Source of the DNA: Symbiodinium sp. CCMP2592
Lineage: Eukaryota; Sar; Dinophyceae; Suessiales; Symbiodiniaceae
Reading direction: 5' to 3'
DNA: 64,000 nucleotides
Assembly: GCA_905221615.1 (NCBI GenBank)
Contig: CAJNDT010000591.1
Coordinates: 951,825-1,015,824 of the forward strand
Part shown: positions 13,389-24,900 of the stretch, one piece after another
Position numbering within the stretch: position 1 is the first letter of the stretch
Layout of the letters: each line of letters starts with the position of its first letter
Notes under the pieces: model-generated
Databases searched by the model: none
What the model was told of the DNA's origin: nothing
The model's input: the letters and a program-made list of their open reading frames with translations, nothing else
Position numbers and translations under genes: made by a program

Positions 13389-14313
13389 GCCTTAATAATT
13401 ACCAATACTATTTTGGGGGGCTCCTTAACATGAGTGTTGTATAATGGGCCCCACAACCCCATTCTAAATATGAAGGCCCCTTTATTGCACCCTTATCAAC
13501 CCTTATCCCTTAATTAGCCTTCCTCCTACAATGGCGCGGCCAAGGTCCGAGAGCTCAGCTTGGAGAGCGGTGCCGTAAGCAACGCGGCCTACGCGCTCGC
13601 CGTGCTGTGCGGAAAGATGCAGGCCAGAGTTTACGGCTCGGATTTGGGGGTCAGAGCCCCAAGGGTCTTTCACCCATATGCAGGATTTTTGCCCTTGAAG
13701 TACCTAATCCTCCCAATCATATATGGAGTACCTTATTAAGGCCACCTTACATGAAGCCTTAGGCCATATTACCGGTTTGTGCCGATCTGACCTGGACCTC
13801 CGCAAATTTTCACCAGGGAGTGATCTTATCCGGGGTTTAGGGGTTAGGGGTTTAGGGTTCATGAGTTAGGGGTGTCTAGAGCTCGCAGTTCATTCCCAAC
13901 TCATCTGACATAGAGGCCCACATCTGACAAGTAACCCTCCTGAATAATTCAGGAGGGTTCCTTGCTAGAGCTATACCAGGCTATAGCCAAGAAGCCTTTC
14001 AAAGCCTTGTTTTGGCTTCCAACCATGGTTCTTGCCATTTTGGGGTGTGACGTTTCGCATGGGAGCACCCGGACCCTGTAAACCCTTCGCGGCAAACCCC
14101 TGACCCTGAACCACGAACTTTTCACCCAAAACTGACACTTAATCAAGCAGTAGTAGTCGTCTTTGTAGTAGTCGTCATCGTAGTAGTCTGAGAAGTCGTC
14201 GTTGTAGTGGTCGTGGTAGTAGTAGCGTAGCAGTAGTGGTAGTAGTAGAAGTAACAATTACTACTAACTACTAACTATAATTACTACTACTACCACTACC
14301 ACTACCACTACCA

Positions 14314-14400
<87 letters not shown>

Positions 14401-17400
14401 GTACTACTATTGCTTGGCTGCCTCGGACTACCCGCGTCCAGGCCCGACCCCCACAGTGCGGCCGAGAAGCCCCGAGTGTAGCCCTAAGGGTTCAGGTTCA
14501 GGGTTTAGGGCCTTTGGGGTTTAGAGGTTTAGGGTGTAGGGTTCTGCATACTTCACTTACAGCTAGAGTGCTTCAAGGCCAAAGTATATACTGTATGGGG
14601 ATAGGTGCCCTTCGAGCAGCCCGAAAACCCGCACCCTGAACATTGGCTCCCTGCAGCAGACGAGTGACAGCCCGCAATACCCGAAAACCCAAGCCCAAAA
14701 ACCCTATATGGGACTTTCCGAAATTAGGGGTACCATATTTGGGGGTCCTTATAATAAGGATCCTACTATTTAGGGTACTATATTAGGGTCCCCTATTTTC
14801 GGAAACTCCCATATGTGATCCCGATATCCGAAGGAACTTTAACCTTGCAGATTCTTTAAGGAACATCAAGGAACCATAAGCCCACAACCCAGAACCCAAA
14901 ACCCAGAACCCATATCCCCAGATCCGAACCACGAGGTTCAGTCAGAGATAGGGCGGATTGGGGCCGCAGAGCCACTGGTTCAGTATCTGCTCCTCGGCTA
15001 GCATGACAAATCCATGCTTCAAAGCTTTAGCGTGTAGGGTTCAGGGGTTGAGGGTTTAGGGGTTTTGGGGCTGACGGTTTAGCAATTTAGAGATTTAGGG
15101 ATTTAGGGGTTTCAGGGTTTAGGTTATTCGACAACCAAGGGCTCCTGTATGGATTCAAAATGTGGGTTTTGGGGTGCTGAGTCCAAAGTAGCTATTTAAT
15201 TGTGGATAGTAGTACGTACCCCCCGAACCCAACACCATTATTTCTGCAGACTGTTAGGGTCCGGGTAAAGTAGGTTACGCGGATAGGGTCCATGTGCCCA
15301 TATATCATATACTTTGACCCTACAGCACCTGGGCCAAAGCACATTGATACAACAAAGGCACATGGACCTGTAGGGTGAGTATCTGAATCTGAAGGACCCT
15401 AGACCCCAAACCCTGAACTTTTAACCCTAAACCCTTAAACCCTAAACCGTGAGTATTCGATACGTGTACCTGGAACAATGGGCTCAGCGTTTACACTTCG
15501 GGGCATGAAAGGGCCTTCCTGCTGAGAGTTCTTCCCTCTCAACCCCAAACCCTGGATCCTACTTAAAGCTCAGAACACCTGCCTAAGCTTGGACGTAGAC
15601 TAGCTACAGATCCTAGAAAGGCAAGATCTTTTCAGGTTCAGGAAGACCCTAAACCCCCTGCTTCCCTCCAAGGTCTGCGCCGAATGCCGCTGAGCGCATC
15701 GACGCCGCGCATTGCCTGTCGAAGCTGGCAAAGGGAAACGCTGAAAACCAGGCAAGCAACTGTTATGGTTTTAGGGGTTGAGGGTTTAGGTGCTGTGTAC
15801 GGCATTTGGCTATGAGGTTCTTGAAGAGTAGGTACGTGTTGTTTTGGGTGTCATACGCTTTTAGAACGTGGTGTTCTGTGAGGCGTTTGTAATATGTAGA
15901 GTCTTGCTAAGCTTTAGTAGGTCAAAAGCGGCGGCCCTGAACCCGAAACGCAAGTCTTTGGGCTTTAGACTGTACGAAGCCTATAGAGACGGTTTATTGT
16001 TTAGGGTACTATAGAGAAGCCTGAATTCAAAGCTTTGCGATCCTTCTGTTTGAGCAAGCTTTGAGCCCGCCCGATTCTCGAAGTATCCCTGCACGGACTC
16101 CTCTTGCAAGCAAGGTTCCTCACAATCTCCCTTAACCCTAAACCCTTTCCAGGTTGAGATCAAATGCAAGCTCCGTGGTACAAGGTCTGAACCATTCCCA
16201 ATCTCGTATACAAACAACCAGTAGCTGTAGTAAGAAGGTGGAAGATGAGTATCCAGTCAAAAAGAGTGCCCATCGATGCCCAGTTTCTTGAGGAACAGGT
16301 AATACACGGAACAATGCCAAATCTTACATAATTCCAATATAATAGGACATAATTGATAAATATATTTGTATATATATATATATATATATACATGTATAGA
16401 TATATCGTAGAAAAATTTATTATGTTATATATATATAGGCCCTAAAACTATCGGGTGCTGAATGCACCAGGCGCGGATCTTGGAGGCAGGGGTCGTCGAG
16501 CCCCTGATGGTGCTGCTGAGTTCTTCCTTCTCTGGCGAGAGACACAACGTGCCTGGGCAACATGGGAACACACGGATAACCCTAAGGGTCCAAAGGACCC
16601 AATAATTAGAAACTCGGTTTTAGGATAGTAGTTATGTTGTGGGAACACAAGGAAAACAGCATAGTAGTAGAGTAGGTAACCTTCAACCTTTTTTGGGTAG
16701 TATAGTCCCTAAATAATCCTTATATAACCAAATGGTTAACCTTTAGTTCCCCATGATACCTGACAAGTAGGACAGGATAACATGAACTTCGCAGGAAGCC
16801 CTAGGCCCAAACCTCTTCCCCCGTAGCCCATACTCCAGTTTGGGCTTCCCGATGACACCCTAAACCCTAAACCATGAACCCTAAACTCTCAACCCTAAAA
16901 CCCTAAACCCTAAACCCTAAACCCCTAAACCCTAAACCCCTGTTTTTCACTTCAGGCCGCAATGGCTTTGAGCAGCATCTGCGATGGCTATGAGCCTGCG
17001 CAGCCCCACGTCCCATGAGTTTAGGGTTGATACTTTAGGGGCCTAGATAATTATCTATACTATTGCGCGGGGTTCCTTATTATAAGTATAGTAGCATGGG
17101 CCCCGAAACCCTATTCTAACTATTAAGGCCCCCATAATAGTGCCTTTCGGTCTTTGTTTACTTTCTGTGTGGGCGCTTGAGGTGGCTTTGTCGAGGGGCT
17201 GAAGGGTTTGTTCAGTGGCGGATTCAGGCGGTGGCTCTGTTTTTTTCAGTTTTTTGCGGTTCGGCTGCGGTGGCGGCTTGCCTGCTCGGTGCTCCGCCTT
17301 GCAGCACGTGCATCCCATACAGGGGCTAGCGGATGGAAATTCCCAAACCCCAAACCCCCTGAACCCTAACCCTGCTAGGCCCAGTTTAGATCCGCGCATT

Positions 17401-18938
17401 ACGTGTTACGGGTTTAGGGTTCAGTGTTTGTGGTTTAGGGTTTGGGGTTTAGGCTTTGGGGGTTTCTTCAAGAAGCCTCAATGAATTTTCAGTTCCGGCT
17501 TTCATGTGCGACTGGCACCCGAGGTATCTGAGTTAAGGGTTTACGGAGTAACATCCGCGAATGCCTGCATGAGGTTCGACACCCTGGCAAAATAAGGCTT
17601 GGAGTGCACCGTTATCCCAAAAAAACAGGCGCCCTAAAAAAGGGGTAGGGTATGAGCCTTTAGTCAGGGTCTGGTATTTAGGTTTTGGATGCTTGGGGTA
17701 TTGGTCCAAGCAATTACTCGTATGGCAGTCCGCTCCGTCGGCTCCAAGCAGGTACCTCGATCTAGGATAATGCAGGAGCCTGAATGCTAGAAGCATTGTT
17801 CGTTTGGGCTCTGTATCCTTTTCTAGACTTCTTTTCTACTTGTTAAGGTTCCGCATCACACCGCTAGTTGCTCCCAGGACGGCATTTGCGGAAGCGGGCG
17901 CATTGGAGGTCATGATTCAGGCAGGGCAACCAGGAAGTCGGGTTTCGGTTAATATAATTCGGCTTGAAGGAACTCAATTTCCCTAGAGTTACTGCTCTAG
18001 GGCATCTTAGAGGGATAGTGTTCAAAGGAGTGAGGTTGAGCGTCTTAGGCTCATGGATTATCGGGTTGCTGGAACTTCGTATGTAGGGTTCAAGGTGCTA
18101 GCATGTCGGACGAGGGGTCGTGACAGGAGCTGCAGGTTTCGCCTTCAGTGTTTGGGGTTCGACGCTTTCTCAACACTGTTTGGTACACTGCAGGAGGATG
18201 GCTGTGGAATTTCTGCGACCTGTAAGTGACGCGAGCCGCTCAAGATAGATAGTCTACCCCGGAATTTGCAAGCCCAAATCCTTAAACTGCCAGGTCTTCA
18301 GGGTTGAGGGCTTCAGTGTGTTACCCCGAACCCTCTAAAACCTATGAACCCTCAACTCGCAAACATCGCGAATCCTATGAACCCTGGTATCCCTAAACCC
18401 GTACGGAAAGGAAAGGGCCGTCAACACAGATTAAACAACAAAACCTGGCCCTAAACCCCCCTAACCCTCGGTCGTATCTTGGAGCATGTTTTCTTCCGCC
18501 AAGGCTCCACGTGGGAGTTTCCGAAAATAGGGGTACCTTATTTAGGGGTCCTTAGAATAAGAATCCTACTATTTGGGGTACTATATTGGGGTCCCTTATT
18601 TTCGGAAACCCCCATGAAGCCATGCAGTGCTGGTCCTTCTTGGTCGAAGCCCTTTTCCGCTAACGTGTATACTATTACATGGCTTACCCATTGACCATAG
18701 GCTCCATAGTAGCTCCTTTTTGGCGTTTCATATTTAAAATCCTATGAGCTCCTATAAGGCAGTCCCAAAAAGGAACTACTATGGAGCCTATGGCTTAGAG
18801 GTACATGCAGGATAAACCTTATAAGGTATGTATATATGAGCCCCCCTTGTCAGGGAACCTTGCCCTCGTACCCTCAACCCCACACAAGCCCTAAATCCTC
18901 AATCGTAGAATATATATATATATATATATATTAGATAG

Positions 18939-18981
<43 letters not shown>

Positions 18982-21900
18982 CAGTAATATACACACATAC
19001 GGTTGAAGAAAAGGAAGGCTAAGGCTATGACAGAGACTCTCATGGCTCAGGGTGAAGGGGAGCACATAGAAGGTTTAGGGTTGAAAATGGAGATCTGGAT
19101 CCTTGGTAGCAGTGCTTCTTTAGGTGGGTCGTATGGGGCTTTAGTTGGCTTGTACGGTATCAGTTCAGTCACCAAGGCCCTTACCACCCGCTCGGTGTTT
19201 AGTCGTAAGGGGTTCTTGTGGGGTTTGTCTGGAGAAGGCTAACCTGCGAATGCCGAGCGTTTGGAGCGAACTGCTGGAGGGTATTACCTTCGTGGATTGA
19301 GTGTTGGGGTTGGGCTCGTGCGGCTTAGGGGGCTCAGCTTTGAAAGTCGGGAAGTGCGATCCGACCTTCACAATAGCAACGGGGCTGTTGGAACGCCGTG
19401 CTGCATGTCGTCGTTCCTCTGAACCCCAATTGGGCTCTTCACAGCCATCTTTCCAAAAATCGGCTCTTAAGTAAGATAGTAGACCCCTGCTCAGAACAGG
19501 AGTTTCAGACAAAAAGGGGGCCCTACAGTAGACCTTATAAACAGTAAGGCCTGTGTCATCAGGGCTTCCTAAACCTTCAACACATCCCCCTCCTTGCGTG
19601 TAACGCTAAGACCTACACACCCCTTACCCACACGCCCACGCCCCCCAATCCCCCCCCCCTGTGCCGATACACCCCCAAGGGATACTCCTTGTGAGGAGGT
19701 GTATGACCAGTTTATTCCCTAAGGATCAAAGGGCAGCGCCCTGCACACGGACAGTAGTTGTTTTGTCTTGCTACGCAAGGAGAGCTTGTCTTGTCTCAAT
19801 ATGGTAAAACCACTGTGAGCCAATGGGCAGCGGAATGTATATGTATGAGCATGCAGCCATTGCTGTAGGTACCTGTTAGAGCTACCCCTTTAGAGGTTTA
19901 TGGTTTCAAACAGACACTAATTTTCTTTTACCGGAAGCATGGCCGCACATTCACACATATACTATTATGCCCACTGTCACAGTTGCGGAGTTTTGGACTC
20001 ATTATAAAAACAGCATATTGTTTTATGCTATGTATAGCACTGAAGTACACTGCTGAGGACACTCCACTCATTTTGCACACACATTCATGCATGTTGGTCA
20101 GAGAGATCATCTGTACAAGATCAGGTCTGGTGATGTCCTACTACCGAATTATGCAGCCATTCATTGTGCTCTTGTTAGAGCCTTACGATTCACTATTGTG
20201 AAACTCTGAGAATTTTACTATCTCAGATTCGGATCCAGGTTTGGATCATAGGCTCGAGCATAGACGTTCGGATGTGGCTCATCCGGGTCTGAGTGATCTT
20301 CTTCGGAATTTGAAAAGATTCCGAGTAATCTGTTCTCAGCCCTGGTGAAGGCGGCATCTGCAGTATCATATCCATGGTTGGATGTTGTCGCCTTTGGCTC
20401 GGCCTTTGGAGCAGCTTGTGAGCTGACTGGAGTTGCCTTGGCTTTTGCCGGTTGTGGCTGCTTAGCCTTTGCCCGTTCAGCCGTTCTTCTTTCAAGCTGT
20501 CCGTCTGAGGACGCCCATGATCTTTCACTTTCATCTCCTGAAGGAGATAAGGCGTGGGCATAAAGGCTATTCCAGTACTGTGCTGCAGAAGGAGTTAGGA
20601 CTTCTTCATTGTCAGATTCTGACTGGTCTTCCTCAGAGCTTTGGTCGTCAAAGAGTGTCTCGAGGACATTTTTGAGATTGTTATTTCTTCGCTCTATCTC
20701 TAGTGAGGAATGGACCAATTGGTTAAAGACTGTCCTTGAGTCCTTCAGTGCTGTTAGAAGGATTTCCACTCTGGATAGAGTATCTTGGATGGTGTCAAGA
20801 TGTTCCTTTCTTTCCTCCTTGTCTCTCTGGATAGAGCCTCGCAATGCTTGTGCGATTCTGAGGAGGTCTGTGTATTTCGCAAGAGGCATAGTTACCGTTT
20901 GATTGTCATGTATGACAGTTGTTTCGTCGCCGCTTAAGTTCCTGAATAGGACTTCCACGATTGGTAGGAACTCCGTGCTCCACGGTTCCTCTTCATCATA
21001 TGTTTCTACGTGCTGTAGCACGCGTTGTGTAAACTGGCCGGCTGCTTCTACCGTTGCATCGATAGAGCTGACGTGTCTTGATACTATGTTTCGGCACGTA
21101 ACGTTAATTGCCTGGCCTTGATTGGCTTCGTCAAGTGCAGCGTCTGCATAAGTGCAGAGTCCACTGTTGTGGGCTTCTCTGGCTGCCTTTCGTTGAATAC
21201 GCCGATTTTGACCTCCTCTTCTGGTAGGACCTTTTGGTCTCGGAGGAGCAGAAGGTACTGTTCCTTTCGCCTTTGGCGGAGGACTCTTAGGTGGAGGTGA
21301 TATGTTTGCCTTGTTAGGCCCTGGTGGCATTGCCTTGGGCGCTGATGACGATGCGGCACTTGAGAGTGCAGATGTACCTCTGGCCTTTGCCGAGGATCCC
21401 TTGGGGATCGATGTATAGGTAATCTGCATGGCTTCCTCGGCCATTTGTGCATGCAAGGCATCCTGGAATAATTGTGTCATGTGAGGAGTGTTACTTGCAT
21501 CATCGTAGGTCTGGAAGCGCTCAATGTCTCTTTCGGTGCCACGTGGTCGTGTATCACCTCTTTGGAAAGGATCATTCCTGCGAATCTCCGCAACTTGTAC
21601 TGCATGAAGGCAGTTTTTGCACAGCACCTTCCTGCAAACATCTCTTGCTTGCTTAAGCTGGTAACAGCTGTCTGAGAGATGGTAGACTTCGCTTCGGGAA
21701 GTATGCCAAATAGGTCGCAGATCAGTTGTTTCTCCGGAATTGACCCTGTTGGGTCCTAAAGGTTCACGCGTCTGCGGTTCATCCTCGGGTTCGAGGAATG
21801 GAACTCTTTGGTTCGCTGCTGCTCTTGATTTTGGTTGTTGGCGCTCCATACATCTGATAGGAGGCCTGGTAATCTGCTTCCACATCCAGTGTAAGCCCAT

Positions 21901-24900
21901 TAGCAGCAGGAACACATTCCACGTGATGCTGAAGACGGAGAAGTCTTGCTCACTGGTTAGTGAGTCTGGAAGTGAAGTTTCATCAGTCTTGGTAGACTCT
22001 GCGTTTGCTCCACCTCGGTTGCGGTGTCCGAACCAGCCCGACAACCCCGCTGCTGTAGCAGCTGTTCTGAGTGCCTTGCCGCTCGGAGCAGACGGTGGAC
22101 GCGATGCCTTCCTTCTTCTTCTCCGACTGGAGGATTCGTCCTCTTGTTCCTCTTCATCTCTCTGAGCAGACATCAAGTTTGATGTTTCTCTTTCGTGTTC
22201 TTCGATGTCACTTTTTGTTGGTGACGGTTCTTCTTCTAGTCCATCCAGCTCTTCCAAAGACATGTTGAGCTTGTCAACAATATTGGTTCTTTGAGGCCTG
22301 GACCTTGATCTTGGTAGATCTTGTTGTGAAGAGGACGATGATTCCTGGTTCCTTCTTGGAGGAGGACCTTCAGGCTCGCTGGGACGTTCAGGCTGTGGCC
22401 ACTCCCAGAATCTTCCATATCTGTGATGGCTACCTGATGGTTGCGATTTGTCGTACCAGCTGTTGCCGGATGAGTAAACGAATGAATCGTTGTAACCCCA
22501 GTATTCAGCATTACGCTGCTTGTAAGCCTTTCGCTTGTCAGCGATCTTCTGGACCTGGGCATCTGACCGGTTGTGTTTCCCTTTTGTAAGGATTGGTTGT
22601 ATCGTGAAGCCCAAAGGGCTGTGCCAATCTTTGTCAGTGGGACTCAACCATAGGTCAAGGTTAGAAAAAGTTGAATAGTACTGCTTGACTGAGACAAACA
22701 GACGGATATCAATATCCCTGTTGTTGTTCGTGTCCTGCCACATATCTGAGATTCGTTCCCAGTATGTTCTTTCAGCGGCAGGTGTGACCTCTCTTGGACT
22801 AGGTGACGCCGTGTGCGGCGTTTTACTCCAGTCAAGGATATAACTGTTGATACAGTCAAGGTCAGCAACTTTCTTCGCCGGGTCCGCCGGTAGACGATCT
22901 GCACGTGCCAGTCTGTGCTGGTCGGAGTTGTTCAAGCAAAGATGTCGCACTTGTGAGTGCCTTCCTGCTATTCTGTTGAATGCTGCAAGTTTCTTCTCCA
23001 GGTATAGAGAAAACAAACTGTTTCGCGGGTGAACGTCTCCACCTTTTAAGGTGAGCCTCGACGCAATATTATTGAGATCTCCCGCTATTACATCCGGTTT
23101 AAAAGGGAGAATCTCGTTGAGGAACGCGTTCACCAGTTCGCGTCTCTGTTCTTCCTTATGAGTCATGAACGAGTTGAAATGGACGATCGCGATGGTGATG
23201 ACCTTGTAAGGCCCTTTTGTACACCACATCTCGTCAAGATCGTTCGATGCTTCTTGTGAGAAGATCTCTGCGTATGTCTCAAAGTCTTCCTCTGGTGGCT
23301 CATCACCCTCGACATGGCCGTTCCATTCACAGAGAATCGGCGGAGGGTCGAGGTTCGACAGTGTCAGGCAAGCCTCTGGTGAGAGGTAAGAGCCATCAGT
23401 GGGTCCATCCTTGTCAGGATTTTTGCCCTTGAGCGGGTCATATCCGATAATCTGCATGAACTCGTCTCTCGTCATCCTTTGGCCAGAATTTGGGTGGACC
23501 CATTCTTTTGCCTCTGGTATGGTACTGTGGTACCCGAATGTGAGGCGGCACACCGCACCGTGGCATGCCCACAGTCGCTTCTTGGTACCACCATTCTTAG
23601 GCTTCATTGTTCGATGACGGTAAAAGTGGTGGACGAGAGCGATGTCTGTCGTTGGGTCACCCTTGACTCCGATGTACATTGAGGGTGCCTCAGGCTCCTT
23701 GGGAGGAGAGTGGATTAGCATCCCTCTGTATTCGTGTTTTCGCATGGTTGCGATTGAGTACTCTGACGCAAGTGCTCCTGCCTCGAGTACGAGGGTAATA
23801 TGAGCTGAATTGTTGAAGCACATGTCAATAAGAGGGTGATAATCGAATCCCTTCTCAGGTTTGAGCTTCTTTTTGGGATTCCCTGCGGGCACCGGCGCTC
23901 GATCCATATTTCCCCAGTTGAATACCACTAGATTTAGCGATACGCTATCTGGGTTCGAGCCTTCAATGTATTCTCTCTTCTCATTGACACCGGCCATCCT
24001 ATTGCGAACTATCTCGTAATGTGCATCGAGCACCAGTTTGTCTTCGTGGCCAGTAAGAGTGAGAAAAGAAGCCGGGTGGCTTGTTCTAGAGTCCTTGATG
24101 TTGATGTGACTCTTGTTAACGCTCTTATATTCCTCCAGGGTTGGAGCCTCTGTGGAGCTGTCATACGTATTCGGAGGATTGTTCCTGATATCATCAAGGC
24201 TGTATGGATCTACGCCTGGATGGTCCTTTTCGAACATGCTTCTTGCGTGTTCGCAATACATGTTGATTTTCTGGACTGCCAAATCTACGTCCTCATGTGT
24301 GAGGATGGCCTCGTATAAAAACTGACGCTCATCTGAGGTCATTCCTGCTCTCACTTTGGAGGTCTCAAGGCAATCGATTGGCAAGACGCACTCGCACATC
24401 CGTTGTTTACCCTGTGGGGTAAGTCGACAGTCTGCACATACAATCGTTCCACAGGAATAGCAAAAATAGCCTGTAGGCTGTTTGCAGAGATCGCAGAGAG
24501 GATTGTCTGGTCGAGGCAACATTCGTATCCTTTGGTTAAGGCTCATGGCTGTCCTGCGTACTCCTACAAATCTCTCCTTGTTAGGAGGCGCAGAGGAGGA
24601 AGATGCTGACTCTCTGGGTCTGTCCCACTCCTCTTCGTCAGGAGCCTCAGAATCTTTGATCATGAGTGGACTTCGGATTTTTCGATTCCATCGACTAACC
24701 CAGATTCTTTCTTGCATTTCCTGTTGCATAGCCGGGTTAGACGGTGACTTCGAAATTCGGTGCTTGGTATTTTCTCGAATCCGAGCGCTGATGCGCTCGT
24801 GTTCTCTTACGAGATCTTCCTCATCAGCAGGTTCCTCGTATTCGAGGTTGAGCTTGCTTCTGTTGACTCGATAATAGGTTTCTGTTTCAGGATCGAAGAG

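Larger units (their letters stand above)
17936..19654. other. Intron of the ARM gene upstream of the copia insertion
   Basis: Holds foldback copies at 18,512 and 18,695, a (TA)n block and a final poly-C tract. No exon recognised, although GAGGATGGCTGTGGAATTTC at 18,192 is flanked by CTGCAG and GTAAGT. Confidence 0.5.
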
